Assembly: GCF_003946885.1 (NCBI RefSeq)
Contig: NZ_RWKQ01000004.1
Location: 65,523-129,522 of the forward strand
Length of the DNA: 64,000 bases
Direction: 5' to 3'
Origin: Specibacter cremeus
Lineage (GTDB): Bacteria > Actinomycetota > Actinomycetes > Actinomycetales > Micrococcaceae
A program made the translations under genes and the position numbers. The notes beneath the pieces are model-generated. The model worked only from the letters and a program-made list of their open reading frames with translations, was not told the origin of the DNA and did no database searches. Shown piece after piece: positions 1 through 8,099 of this stretch. Position 1 is the first letter of the stretch. Each line of letters begins with the position of its first letter.

Positions 1-482
1 CGGCGTTGACGGCGTTCACGGGCGTTCACGGGTCCGTCGACCAGGCCGGGCTCATGTACGCGATCCTGGGCCTGAGCTCGGCCGTGACCGCGTTGTCCGT
101 GGCGTATTGGCCGGCCCGGTTCACGCAGCCGTGGCGGTGGGTCCTGGTCGGCGCGCTCATGACCGTGGCCAGCATCGGCCTCCTGCTGCCCGGCTCGCTT
201 GGCGGCATGGTCGTGGCCCTGCTGCTCGTGGGGCTCCCGGTGGGCCCCACCATGGTGACGGTCTTCAGCATCGGCGGCATGGTGGCGCCGCCGCAGTGGA
301 TGGGCACGGTCATGACGATGCTGGCCAGCGGCATCGTCGCCGGCACCGCCCTGGGTTCATCGGTTGCCGGCAGCATCGCCCAGGCGCAGGGGTCCGGGCC
401 GGCATTCCTGGTCCCGATCGCGGCGTCGGCCGTGTTGCTCGTGCTGGGCGTGCTGTCCACGGTGTTGCTGCGCCGCCGCTAG
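1..482 (+). CDS. MFS transporter, C-terminal part (runs in from left edge)
   Basis: The reading frame is open from the first base, so the gene starts outside the window; about 159 C-terminal residues are present. They form five or so hydrophobic helices with short polar loops, a Trp-Arg-Trp turn between helices, and a final helix ending in Arg-Arg-Arg, the usual layout of the last helices of a major facilitator. The helix with repeated small residues (GTVMTMLASGIVAGTALG) is typical of drug or sugar efflux MFS proteins. Substrate cannot be told from this part. The stop overlaps the convergent phosphoribosyltransferase stop by 4 bp. Confidence 0.75.
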   Translation, partial: ALTAFTGVHGSVDQAGLMYAILGLSSAVTALSVAYWPARFTQPWRWVLVGALMTVASIGLLLPGSLGGMVVALLLVGLPVGPTMVTVFSIGGMVAPPQWMGTVMTMLASGIVAGTALGSSVAGSIAQAQGSGPAFLVPIAASAVLLVLGVLSTVLLRRR

Positions 483-1171
483 GCCGCGTCCCCGGGCGAC
501 CTCCGCAGCAGGTCGAGGACCTCCACATCGGACACCTGGTCGAAGTGGAGGTAGACCTGGCTGACGGCCTCCAGGTCGTGCAGGGGCCGCAGGCACACGA
601 CGTCGTCGGCCTCCTGCGTCAGCGCGCGGGCCGTGTCCGCCGGCGCCGTCGGCACGCAGACAAGGACGACGGCGGCGCCCGCCTTGCGCATGAGGCGCAC
701 CGCGGCGCGCATGGTGGCGCCCGTGGCGATGCCGTCGTCGCACAGCAGCACCGTGCGACCGGCGACCGGGCGCTGCGCGGACGCGCCGTACCGTGCGACG
801 CGGCCGGCCAGCTCCGCCAGCTCGGCGCCCTCCACCTCGTCCAGTGATTCCTGCGTGTAGCCGTGCCGCAGCAGCGCGTCCACGGTGTCCGTCACATACA
901 GGGTCTCGCGGTGCGGCCCGTGCGTGGCCAGGGCACCGAACGCGACCTCCGGCCGGCCGGGCACACCGAGTTTGCGGACCACGAGGGCCCCCGACGGCAG
1001 CCGCAGGTCGGCCGCGACCCGGGACGCGATCGGGACGCCGCCGCGGGCCAAGCCCAGGACGGTGACGTCGTCGCGGCCCCGGAAGCCGTGCAGCTCGGCG
1101 GCCAGCCGGTTCCCGGCATCGACCCTGTCGGTGAAGTACGGCCCGGCGCCGAGGCGGGTACGAAACCTCAT
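479..1171 (-). CDS. Phosphoribosyltransferase family protein
   Basis: A 230-residue type I phosphoribosyltransferase fold protein. The PRPP loop is visible as DDGIATG at residues 145-151, preceded by four hydrophobic residues, and an LARGGVP segment at 41-47 is typical of the stand-alone PRT proteins often annotated as putative phosphoribosyl transferases beside hydrolases or stress genes. Members are cytoplasmic; the base substrate is generally unknown. I chose the ATG at 1171 because conservation-like residues (GAGPYFTDR) begin directly after it; the frame stays open further upstream but with a composition unlike coding sequence. It converges on the MFS gene with a 4-bp overlap and is divergent from the GNAT gene. 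Confidence 0.8.
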   Translation of the reverse strand: MRFRTRLGAGPYFTDRVDAGNRLAAELHGFRGRDDVTVLGLARGGVPIASRVAADLRLPSGALVVRKLGVPGRPEVAFGALATHGPHRETLYVTDTVDALLRHGYTQESLDEVEGAELAELAGRVARYGASAQRPVAGRTVLLCDDGIATGATMRAAVRLMRKAGAAVVLVCVPTAPADTARALTQEADDVVCLRPLHDLEAVSQVYLHFDQVSDVEVLDLLRRSPGDAA

Positions 1172-1305
1172 GCTTCCAGTATGGTCCCGTCCGGCGTCGA
1201 TTCTTCGGTATGGGTGGGTGCGCCCGCCCAACACCCGCACTTGCAGGAGAATGAACGCCTGGGGGCTCGGCCGGCTCGACCACCGATTTGCTAGACTTCC
1301 GGGCC

Positions 1306-1893
1306 ATGGCAACCGATTCCTTTGCAGAGTATTCGGCGGAAATCCGTTCGGCGGGGCCGCCGGTGGACCTGCTGGTTCGGCGGGCCCGGCCGGACGACGT
1401 GCCGGCCATGGCGGTCGTCGAGGTGGCCGGGCGGGGCGGCGACGCGGGTGTGGCGGAAGCCGGTCTGCGTCGGTGGCTGGACCGGGACAGGTCGGCCCTG
1501 TTCCTGGCCGAAACGGGCGGGGCCGTGGTCGCATGGGCGAGCGCGCAGTGGCTGGGCGCCGACGGCGACGTGGCAATGGACCCGGGCTACTACCTGGCGG
1601 GCTGCACCGTGGACCCGGCATGGCGCCGCCGGTCGCTGGGACGACTGCTGACGGGGGCACGGCTGGCCTGGATCGGAGCCCAGTGTGCGCAGGAGGGTGA
1701 GCCGCCCATGGCTTGGTACTTCGCCAATGTGCGCAATACGGCGTCCATCGCCATGCACCGGGAATTCGGGTTCGCCGAGGCCGCCAGGGCCGAACGCATT
1801 CACGGCGTCACATTCTCGGGCGACGGCGACGTACCGGGGACCGGCGCGTTGTTCCGCGCCCCGCTCGAGGACGCCGCGACGACGCGAGGCTAG
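1306..1893 (+). CDS. GNAT family N-acetyltransferase
   Basis: A 195-residue protein of the GCN5-related acetyltransferase fold, which transfers acetyl from acetyl-CoA to an amine. The acetyl-CoA loop is seen as the Arg-rich run RRRSLGRLL (residues 107-115) following the beta strand AGCTVDP, and motif B as ANVRNTASIAMHREFGF (140-156), where the Asn and the HREFGF turn are typical. The N-terminal VRRARPDDVPAM matches the usual first strand and helix. ATG at 1306 was preferred over an in-frame TTG 18 bp upstream. The substrate is not predictable. The gene ends in a 4-bp convergent overlap with the LtrA-family gene. Confidence 0.8.
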   Translation: MATDSFAEYSAEIRSAGPPVDLLVRRARPDDVPAMAVVEVAGRGGDAGVAEAGLRRWLDRDRSALFLAETGGAVVAWASAQWLGADGDVAMDPGYYLAGCTVDPAWRRRSLGRLLTGARLAWIGAQCAQEGEPPMAWYFANVRNTASIAMHREFGFAEAARAERIHGVTFSGDGDVPGTGALFRAPLEDAATTRG

Positions 1894-3023
1894 CGCACGG
1901 AACCGACGCCCCGCCGCCGGGCCGCGAGGACGGGAACGGTTGCCAGCGCGAGCACCAGCACGAGCAGCTGGACGGCCTCGTTGGCGGCCAGGCCCACGAA
2001 GGCCGAGGCAAGGGCGACGGCGGCCGCGACCAGCCGCTGGACCGGGCCCCCGATGCGCAGCGAGCGGCGGAACTCGCCGTTGCCGAGCAGGAACAGGGCC
2101 ACGCCGGCCGCCAAAAGCCACGGAATGGCGGCATGGCCGGGCTCGGCCAGGTGGGTGACGACCTCCTGAAGGCCCGACGCCAACAGGATGATGCCGAAAA
2201 TCATGGCGTAGTGGGTGTAGGCCATCTGCACTGCCAACCCGGACCGGCGTTGGGCGGTGGCCCGGTCGAGGGCCTCGACGGCCCGCTCGTCCGCTCCGTC
2301 GAAGTAGGTGAACCACATCCCGATGCCGACGGCCAGGCCGAGCACCACGGCGATCACGAGCGCTGGACTCACCGGGACCGCAGAGGCGCCGACTCCGACG
2401 GCAATCACGGACTCGCCCAGCGCGATGATGATCAGCAACCCATGCCTTTCGACGTAATGGGCCGACTGGATCTGGATCCTGCCGAGCCGGGCCGTCAGGG
2501 TGTGGAAGACCAGCACGCCGACGCCCGCCAGCCAGAACGGCCAATGGGGCAATGCCGGGATCAGTCCAGGCAGCAGCACGAGTGCGGCGGCTGCCAGGTT
2601 GTAGGGCAGCACGGCCAGTGTGGCCCGGACGACCTGGGGAACTCCGGCGGTCATGAACAGCAGCGTGTAGAGCACCACGACCACCAGGTAGGCGACGGCG
2701 AACACGAGGCCCGCGGAGTTGAACGCGTGCGGTATGGCCAGGGCCAGGACCAGGAACGCGGCCATGGCTGCAAAGAGCCCCAATTTCGTCGGGGTCGAGT
2801 CCGGGCGGACGGCGTTGGCCAGCCAGACGTAGCCGTCGTACATCCACCACAGCAGGCCCAGGACCACCACGGCCTGGAACAGGCCGGGGAAGCCCGGTTC
2901 GTGCCGGACCAGGGAGGTGAGCTGGGTGACGGCGAAGACGAAGACGAGGTCGAAGAAGAGCTCCACATTGCTGACCCTCGCCGCCGGACGGGGTACGAAC
3001 TTGGTCATCAGGGATTTGCCCAC
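1890..3023 (-). CDS. Low temperature requirement protein A (LtrA) family membrane protein
   Basis: A 377-residue polytopic membrane protein with about ten hydrophobic segments. Family marks of LtrA (Pfam PF06772) are clear: NVELFFDLVFVFAVTQL near the N-terminus, and HYVERHGLLIIIALGES in the middle, followed by a helix with the FTYFDGADER motif. The family was named from a Listeria cold-growth mutant, but its biochemical role is unknown. The start is the GTG at 3023; an ATG at 3008 (MTKFVPRP) is an alternative and neither has a strong ribosome site. No operon partner is evident. Confidence 0.85.
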   Translation of the reverse strand: MGKSLMTKFVPRPAARVSNVELFFDLVFVFAVTQLTSLVRHEPGFPGLFQAVVVLGLLWWMYDGYVWLANAVRPDSTPTKLGLFAAMAAFLVLALAIPHAFNSAGLVFAVAYLVVVVLYTLLFMTAGVPQVVRATLAVLPYNLAAAALVLLPGLIPALPHWPFWLAGVGVLVFHTLTARLGRIQIQSAHYVERHGLLIIIALGESVIAVGVGASAVPVSPALVIAVVLGLAVGIGMWFTYFDGADERAVEALDRATAQRRSGLAVQMAYTHYAMIFGIILLASGLQEVVTHLAEPGHAAIPWLLAAGVALFLLGNGEFRRSLRIGGPVQRLVAAAVALASAFVGLAANEAVQLLVLVLALATVPVLAARRRGVGSVR

Positions 3024-3056
3024 GGTGCGGCCGCCCGCTCGATTCTGGCCGTGGTG

Positions 3057-3878
3057 CTAACGGCTCAGGAATGCGATGGCGGCGTCCTTGAACTCACGTG
3101 AGGTGACCGCATTGTTGTGTGTGCGCCCCGGAATGATGTGTTGCTCGGCGCACCCGCTCAGTTCCGCCAGGGTGTGCATGCGGGCGGCTCGCATGTCGAA
3201 CTCGCCGGCCACCAGCAGGATGGGCATGCGCGGGACTGCCTCGGCCGGGTCGAACGGTTCCAGCTTCACGGCCTCGATGAGCGAAAGCAGCGAGAAGATG
3301 TTGTTGTTCGGGATCAGCTCCGCCATCTTCAGCAGCTCGTTCGTGGATTCGTCGGCGATCGGCGTGCCGTCGGCCAGGAACCGTTGGGCGGCGGGCAGGT
3401 CGAAGTCGGCGAGCGGGTCCTGCGGGTTCGGCCCGCCGAGCACCATCTTGCGCACCAGCTCGTGCTGCGTCGCGCCGAACTCCCAGGCCAGGCGCGAGCC
3501 GAGCGAGTACCCGATGATGTCCACACCGCTGGTCGGATCGCCGTCCCGGAGCGGCCGCACGCCCTGGTCGATGAGGATCTGTAGCAGGTCGGCACGGATC
3601 CTGCCCGGCGAGTACGAGTCCATGTCGTCGGGGGCCCCGCTGCGGCCGTGGCCGGGCAGGTCGGGGCAGATGATGCGCCGGCCGGCGCGCAGCAGGGCCG
3701 GTACCCAGCCGGACTTCACCCAGTTCAGCTCGACGGACGATGCGAAGCCGTGGATCAGCAGGATGGGCGGCAGCACGGCCGGCGCCTCGGGCACGAATAC
3801 GTCGACGTGAAGTTGGGCATCCGTGCCCTCGACCGTGTGCACGGGGTGCGGGGCCGAGTGCCTCCCGTTGGCCTGCAT
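3057..3878 (-). CDS. Alpha/beta hydrolase
   Basis: A 273-residue alpha/beta hydrolase. The oxyanion HG motif is HGFASS (43-48), the nucleophile elbow GYSLGS places Ser125 as nucleophile, the acid is likely Asp228 in GEFDMRA, and the base His254 in GRTHNNAV. CPDLPGHGRS (71-80) is the standard strand-4 loop of the esterase/meta-cleavage hydrolase group. It has no signal peptide, so it is cytosolic. The natural ester or C-C bond substrate cannot be deduced; neighbours give no pathway. It is transcribed with the LtrA-family gene, 33 bp apart, and may share its promoter. Confidence 0.85.
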   Translation of the reverse strand: MQANGRHSAPHPVHTVEGTDAQLHVDVFVPEAPAVLPPILLIHGFASSVELNWVKSGWVPALLRAGRRIICPDLPGHGRSGAPDDMDSYSPGRIRADLLQILIDQGVRPLRDGDPTSGVDIIGYSLGSRLAWEFGATQHELVRKMVLGGPNPQDPLADFDLPAAQRFLADGTPIADESTNELLKMAELIPNNNIFSLLSLIEAVKLEPFDPAEAVPRMPILLVAGEFDMRAARMHTLAELSGCAEQHIIPGRTHNNAVTSREFKDAAIAFLSR

Positions 3879-4150
3879 GACTGGTCCTTTCGCGCGTAGA
3901 GTGCGTGCCGTCTACCGGCGCCACTGGGGAACGGCATGCGCACCGTTGAGCACGCCGTCCACCTGAGACGCTAGTCACAAAGACGGGCGGAAGCAATTCG
4001 CCGCCGCTTGCCGGTCACCTCCGGCGCTGGGCGGCTCAATTGACGACGGCGACCAGTCCAGCAGCGCCGGCAGGACCCTGCCCGGAAACAGCAGTTCCAG
4101 GATGACGGCGGCGTGTCGCCTCGCCGTGAGGGGCGTCGGCTTCGTCTGGA

Positions 4151-4537
4151 TCAGGCTCGTTCCACTTCCTGGAAGGTGCGACTGAAAATGCCTCGAGACC
4201 ACCCGAGGACGATGATTCCCAGACCCGCTGCCATCAATTTCGGGTTTCGGCGCCACGACCCGTAGGCCATGGCCGCGTCCCCGGCCAGCCGGAGGAACTG
4301 CGATGTAGGCGGCATGTTGTGCACAATGTACTGCCCTGCGGGCCGCCGGCGGAGCCTCCCGACATCAGCGAAGCGGAGCACGACTGCGCTCCCCACCATC
4401 GGGCCCGCGAACCGGACGACAAGGCCGACGCACGGTCGGTGCCGCCACAGCAACACGTTGGATGCGACGGCCGCCGCAACGTCGAAGGCCAGCTTCACCG
4501 GATGCACCTGGTGAAGGAGCACGAAGTCCTTGTCCAT
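4151..4537 (-). CDS. Hypothetical small membrane-associated protein
   Basis: A 128-residue protein starting at ATG 4537. It has two weakly hydrophobic stretches, LAFDVAAAVASNVLLW near the start and LMAAGLGIIVLGWSRGIF near the end, with a basic region (RLRRRPAG) between. I do not recognise a family. It is divergent from the broken sigma factor gene and its start lies 74 bp from it. The roughly 270 bp between this gene and the hydrolase start at 3878 show no gene or clear signal. Reality of the gene rests on coding-like composition only. Confidence 0.5.
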   Translation of the reverse strand: MDKDFVLLHQVHPVKLAFDVAAAVASNVLLWRHRPCVGLVVRFAGPMVGSAVVLRFADVGRLRRRPAGQYIVHNMPPTSQFLRLAGDAAMAYGSWRRNPKLMAAGLGIIVLGWSRGIFSRTFQEVERA

Positions 4538-4611
4538 GGAACGGAATCTAGCAGGCGGCGCTTCCGTCGGTGTCATGAAACCTTTTCTGCGATCCCGGAC
4601 AATACAGGGCA

Positions 4612-5038
4612 TGGGGAACGTTGAAACCGACGACGGACTGTGGACGCGCAGTCTCAGCGGTGAGGGGGAGGCCTTCGGGCTCCTGTTCGACCGGCATCGC
4701 GACAGGGTCTTTCGCCATGCGTTCCGGCTCTGCCCGGATCGCTGCCCCGGTCGGGATACGCCCCGGACCCGGCGGCCGAGGTTCTCGGGAACAACCCCCT
4801 CGACGCGATCGATGCCGGTCTCGCGGAGGCCGTTCGGGCACTCACCGTCAAGGACCAGCAACTGGTGGCGCTGGTCATCTTCGAGGGGTACACCATCGCG
4901 GCGGCCGCAACGGTCCTTGGCCTGACCCAGGCAGCGGCCAAAACCCGCATGCACCGGGCCCGCCTTCGCATGAGAGCCACTGTCCAGGGGCAGGCCGACG
5001 TTGTGGCCGCCCAGTTTCCGAAAGGAGAAAGGTCATGA
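4612..5038 (+). pseudogene. ECF sigma factor with internal deletion and frameshift
   Basis: Two halves of an ECF (sigma-70 family) factor lie in different frames. The first half, from ATG 4612, gives the start of region 2 (FGLLFDRHRDRVFRHAFRL). Near 4735 homology jumps to the other frame, which reads DPAAEVLGNNPLDAIDAGL and then a good region 4 helix-turn-helix (YTIAAAATVLGLTQAAAKTR) to the TGA at 5036. The core-binding and -10 recognition part of region 2 is missing. A normal family member is about 170-190 residues; only about 140 codons are left here. The stop overlaps the next start as ATGA, so the ancestral pair was translationally coupled. Confidence 0.75.
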
Positions 5039-5697
5039 ACCAGCCCCGGTTGGATGAGGGTTTCAGCGATGCGCTTCGGGCGGCCCTCGTGTCACGCGTT
5101 GAAGAGTCGGCAACGGTTAAGCGCAAGAGGCGCCGCCGCCTTTGGTTGGGTGCGGGCATTTTTGTCGGCGCAGGGTTGCTCGGCGGCGTCGGCGCGGTCC
5201 CGGCCGGAGCCACCAACGTCGTGCTGGAACTGACATGCCTCACTCCTGGCCGGTTCGACTTCGAGGATGGGGCCAGCGTCTCGTGCACGGCGGCGGATGT
5301 CGGTTCGGCCGGCGCCGGCTACAGCGTCGGTCTGGTTCCGGGACAACACATGGTTACCATCCACACCGAACCGGGTACGCGCTGGCGGCTCGCCGCCACC
5401 TACGTGAACCAAGCCACCACGGCCTGGGGCGTCAACGTCAACGGTGAGAGCTACGGAGTCCAGAACGAGCACGGCGTGCCGGACCTTGTCGCGGTTGTCG
5501 CCTCGAACGGGCGGAACGGCTATGTGCGCCGGTCGGAGATGGAGGACGCCGACGGCACGACGGCGGCCAAGGGGTTCAAGAGTCCCGACGACGCGATCGC
5601 CTGGCAAGATGCCCGTCGTGGCAGGAGCTTCCCCATTCCCGTTTACGCGGCGGATGGGAAGACCGTGATCGGCGAATTCATCATCGGCGGCCAGTAG
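5035..5697 (+). CDS. Membrane-anchored hypothetical protein, former ECF-sigma partner
   Basis: A 220-residue protein with a basic patch KRKRRRR (30-36), one transmembrane segment at about 37-58, and an extracytoplasmic domain of about 160 residues. Its start overlaps the end of the broken sigma factor (ATGA), the position where an anti-sigma factor or sigma-controlled surface protein usually sits. I see no zinc-binding anti-sigma motif (HxxxCxxC). The outer domain carries two Cys residues and repeated beta-like segments. Function unknown; since the sigma gene is dead, any regulatory job is probably lost. Confidence 0.65.
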   Translation: MNQPRLDEGFSDALRAALVSRVEESATVKRKRRRRLWLGAGIFVGAGLLGGVGAVPAGATNVVLELTCLTPGRFDFEDGASVSCTAADVGSAGAGYSVGLVPGQHMVTIHTEPGTRWRLAATYVNQATTAWGVNVNGESYGVQNEHGVPDLVAVVASNGRNGYVRRSEMEDADGTTAAKGFKSPDDAIAWQDARRGRSFPIPVYAADGKTVIGEFIIGGQ

Positions 5698-5711
5698 GAG
5701 GCCGGCCGAGC

Positions 5712-5742
5712 CGGACACGGCCACCCCGGGGGATCGTGTCCG
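5712..5742 (+). terminator. Possible terminator hairpin
   Basis: CGGACACG at 5712-5719 pairs perfectly with CGTGTCCG at 5735-5742 across a 15-base loop, 15 bp after the preceding stop codon. There is no U run, so this is a weak intrinsic terminator at best. The next 165 bp up to the NAD promoter hold nothing I can name. Confidence 0.4.
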
Positions 5743-5907
5743 AGTCGCCACGCGGGCACAGTGATGCGCAGGTACCTCGATCGAAGCCGGGGCCCGGAGG
5801 GTGTGCCGGCGTGTCGCATCCAAAGTCGCTTCCAAACAAGGGCTGGATCCGTCCCGATGGCGATGGTGATGGATGGCGCGGCGGTGCGAATGCGGGCGGC
5901 GAAATAT

Positions 5908-5936
5908 TTGTCACCGCGCCAAACCAGTCGTAGAAT
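5908..5936 (+). promoter_or_regulatory. Promoter of the NAD operon
   Basis: TTGTCA at 5908-5913 and TAGAAT at 5931-5936 are separated by exactly 17 bp, matching the sigma-70 consensus at most positions. Transcription would start near 5943, inside the palindrome described next. Confidence 0.75.
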
Positions 5937-5939
5937 CAG

Positions 5940-5960
5940 TTGAAGTCAAAATGACTCTAA
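5940..5960. promoter_or_regulatory. Candidate NrtR operator
   Basis: A 21-bp imperfect palindrome with core AGTCA-AAA-TGACT and outer TT.A/T.AA arms lies across the predicted transcription start of the nrtR-nadA operon. NrtR repressors of NAD synthesis bind such palindromes in front of their target genes; the placement next to the gene for the regulator itself supports autoregulation. It also contains the ATG at 5951 that a naive gene call would use as the nrtR start. Confidence 0.65.
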
Positions 5961-6001
5961 CTAGGAATGCGGCAGCCAAGACCGGCGGAAGGAGCGCCCC
6001 C

Positions 6002-6724
6002 GTGACCGAATCGCGCCTGTACGCCAGTGCGGCCAACGTCAGCGAACGGCTGGTCCAGCCGCCGGCGCTCGCCATCTCCACCGTCATCTTCGCGCTGCGG
6101 CCCAGCGCCACCAGCGGCCGCCCCACCCTGTGGCTGCCCCTGGTGCGGCGCATCCGCGAACCGTTCAAGGATCTGTGGGCGCTGCCCGGCGGCCCGCTGA
6201 CCCAGGCGGAGTCACTGCAGGACGCCGCGGCGCGCAACCTGGCCGAGACCACGGGCCTGGCGCCGAACTACCTCGAGCAGCTGTACGCGTTCGGCGGCCT
6301 GCACCGCTCGCCCAGCCAACGCGTCGTCTCGATCGTGTATTGGGCCCTCGTCGAGGCGACCCAGGCCGAGCTGGCGCGGGAGTCGGAGAACGTGCGGTGG
6401 TGCCGCGCCGACGGGCTGCAGACGCTCGCCTTCGACCACAACGAGATCGTCGACTACGCGCTCTGGCGGCTGCGCAACAAGATGGCGTACGGTTCCATCG
6501 CCTACCACCTGCTGGGGGAGACGTTCACGCTCGCCCAGGTCCGCGAGGTCTACGAGGCCGTGTTGGACCGCACGATCGACCCGGCCAACTTCCGCCGCCA
6601 GCTCAAGCAGGCGGCGAGCATCGAACCCACCGACCAGTACCTGCAGGGCGGCAAGCACCGGCCGCCGCGCCTGTACCGCTACACCGGGCGCACCGACCAC
6701 GACGCGCCCGAACCCACCGACTGA
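6002..6724 (+). CDS. nrtR: NrtR-type Nudix-related transcriptional regulator of NAD synthesis
   Basis: A 240-residue protein with an N-terminal Nudix-like domain (about 20-150) and a C-terminal winged-helix domain (about 160-230). The Nudix box is visible but degenerate: after WALPGGPL the catalytic REUxEE segment reads RNLAET, as expected of NrtR proteins that sense ADP-ribose or NAD metabolites rather than hydrolyse them. The C-terminus (FTLAQVREVYEAVL, DPANFRRQL, RPPRLYRYTG) is the characteristic NrtR DNA-binding part. I chose GTG 6002 because GGAAGGAG sits 7 bp upstream; the ATG at 5951 lies inside the operator. It directly precedes nadABC, so it most likely represses this operon. Confidence 0.85.
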   Translation: MTESRLYASAANVSERLVQPPALAISTVIFALRPSATSGRPTLWLPLVRRIREPFKDLWALPGGPLTQAESLQDAAARNLAETTGLAPNYLEQLYAFGGLHRSPSQRVVSIVYWALVEATQAELARESENVRWCRADGLQTLAFDHNEIVDYALWRLRNKMAYGSIAYHLLGETFTLAQVREVYEAVLDRTIDPANFRRQLKQAASIEPTDQYLQGGKHRPPRLYRYTGRTDHDAPEPTD

Positions 6725-6773
6725 ACCCCCATGACCCAGGGCCGCCCGGCCCGCCCATCCAACGGAGAAACGC

Positions 6774-8099
6774 ATGTCATCTGTGAATTCAACGATCCAG
6801 CTCATCACGCGCGAGCAGGCCGAAAACGGCACGCCGGGCCGCGCCCAGTCGAGCTGCAGCACCGAGCTGGCCAAGGGTCCGTGGGAGTTCGACCTGGCCG
6901 AGGCGCTGGCAGGGACGCCTGGCTACGGCCCGGGCGCGTCCAGTGCCGATGCGGCGCCGGCCGCCACGCCGCGGCAGGGCCAGCTGCCGCAGGAGTACAA
7001 GGACGCCTCCGACGACGAACTTGAGTCGCGCATCATCGCCGCCAAGGCGGAGCTGGGGGACCGCGTCGTCATCCTGGGCCACTTCTACCAGCGCGACGAG
7101 GTGGTGAAGTTCGCCGACTTCGTGGGCGACTCGTTCCAGCTGGCGAACGCGGCCAAGACCCGCGACGCCGCGGAGGCCATCGTGTTCTGCGGCGTGCACT
7201 TCATGGCCGAGACGGCGGACATGCTCTCCCAGCCGGGCCAGTCGGTCATCCTGCCGAACCTGGCCGCCGGCTGCTCCATGGCGGACATGGCCGACGCGCC
7301 CTCGGTGGAGGCTTGCTGGGAGCAGCTCGAGGCCCTCTACGGCACCGAGCCCGACGCCGAGGGCCGGGTGCCGGTCATCCCGGTCACCTACATGAACTCC
7401 TCCGCGGCGCTGAAGGCGTTCTGCGGCGAGCACGGCGGCATCGTGTGCACGTCCTCGAACGCGGCCACCGTGCTCGAGTGGGCGTTCGAGCGCGGCCAGC
7501 GCGTGCTGTTCTTCCCCGACCAGCACCTGGGCCGCAACACGGCCAAGGCCATGGGCGTGCCGCTGGAGGCGATGCCGCTGTGGAACCCGCGCCTGCCGCT
7601 CGGCGGGAACGACGCCGTAACGCTCCAGGACGCCCGGGTGGTGCTGTGGCAGGGGTTCTGCTCCGTGCACAAGCGCTTCACGGTCGCCCAAATCGAGCAG
7701 GCCCGCGCCGACTTCCCGGGCGTGCGCGTCATCGTCCACCCCGAATGCCCCATGGAAGTGGTTGACGCCGCAGACGAGGCCGGCTCCACCGACTACATCC
7801 TCAAGGCCATCGACGCCGCGCCGGCTGGCACCACGTTCGCCATCGGCACCGAGATCAACATGGTCAACCGGCTCGCCGCCCAGTACCCGCAGCACACCAT
7901 CTTCTGCCTGGACCCGGTGATCTGCCCGTGCTCCACCATGTACCGCATCCACCCCGGCTACCTGGCCTGGGTGCTGGAGGGCCTGGCGGCCGGGGAGGTC
8001 CGCAACCGGATCAGCGTCCCGGAGGCGACCGCCGTGAACGCCCGCATCGCGCTCGAGCGCATGCTCGCGGCCAAGCCGTCGGCGGCGCGGCGCGCATGA
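6774..8099 (+). CDS. nadA: Quinolinate synthase
   Basis: A 441-residue quinolinate synthase, which condenses iminoaspartate with dihydroxyacetone phosphate to quinolinate using a [4Fe-4S] cluster. The three cluster-ligand regions are visible: AAGCSMAD, GFCSVHKRF and the C-terminal DPVICPCSTMYR. ILGHFYQRDEV and FFPDQHLGRNTA are family signatures. The first 70 or so residues, rich in Ala and Pro, are an extension seen in actinobacterial NadA. The start has an AACGGAGAA ribosome site. Its stop overlaps the nadB start (ATGA). The cluster is likely built with help from the cysteine desulfurase at the end of the operon. Confidence 0.95.
   Translation: MSSVNSTIQLITREQAENGTPGRAQSSCSTELAKGPWEFDLAEALAGTPGYGPGASSADAAPAATPRQGQLPQEYKDASDDELESRIIAAKAELGDRVVILGHFYQRDEVVKFADFVGDSFQLANAAKTRDAAEAIVFCGVHFMAETADMLSQPGQSVILPNLAAGCSMADMADAPSVEACWEQLEALYGTEPDAEGRVPVIPVTYMNSSAALKAFCGEHGGIVCTSSNAATVLEWAFERGQRVLFFPDQHLGRNTAKAMGVPLEAMPLWNPRLPLGGNDAVTLQDARVVLWQGFCSVHKRFTVAQIEQARADFPGVRVIVHPECPMEVVDAADEAGSTDYILKAIDAAPAGTTFAIGTEINMVNRLAAQYPQHTIFCLDPVICPCSTMYRIHPGYLAWVLEGLAAGEVRNRISVPEATAVNARIALERMLAAKPSAARRA

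Noticed and set aside
1291..2850. A 519-codon minus-strand frame across the GNAT and LtrA genes
   Set aside because: Arg/Gly/Pro-rich shadow frame; it overlaps two genes with clear family motifs.
5951..6001. ATG 5951 as start of nrtR
   Set aside because: It lies inside the predicted operator and at the predicted transcription start; GTG 6002 has a far better ribosome site.
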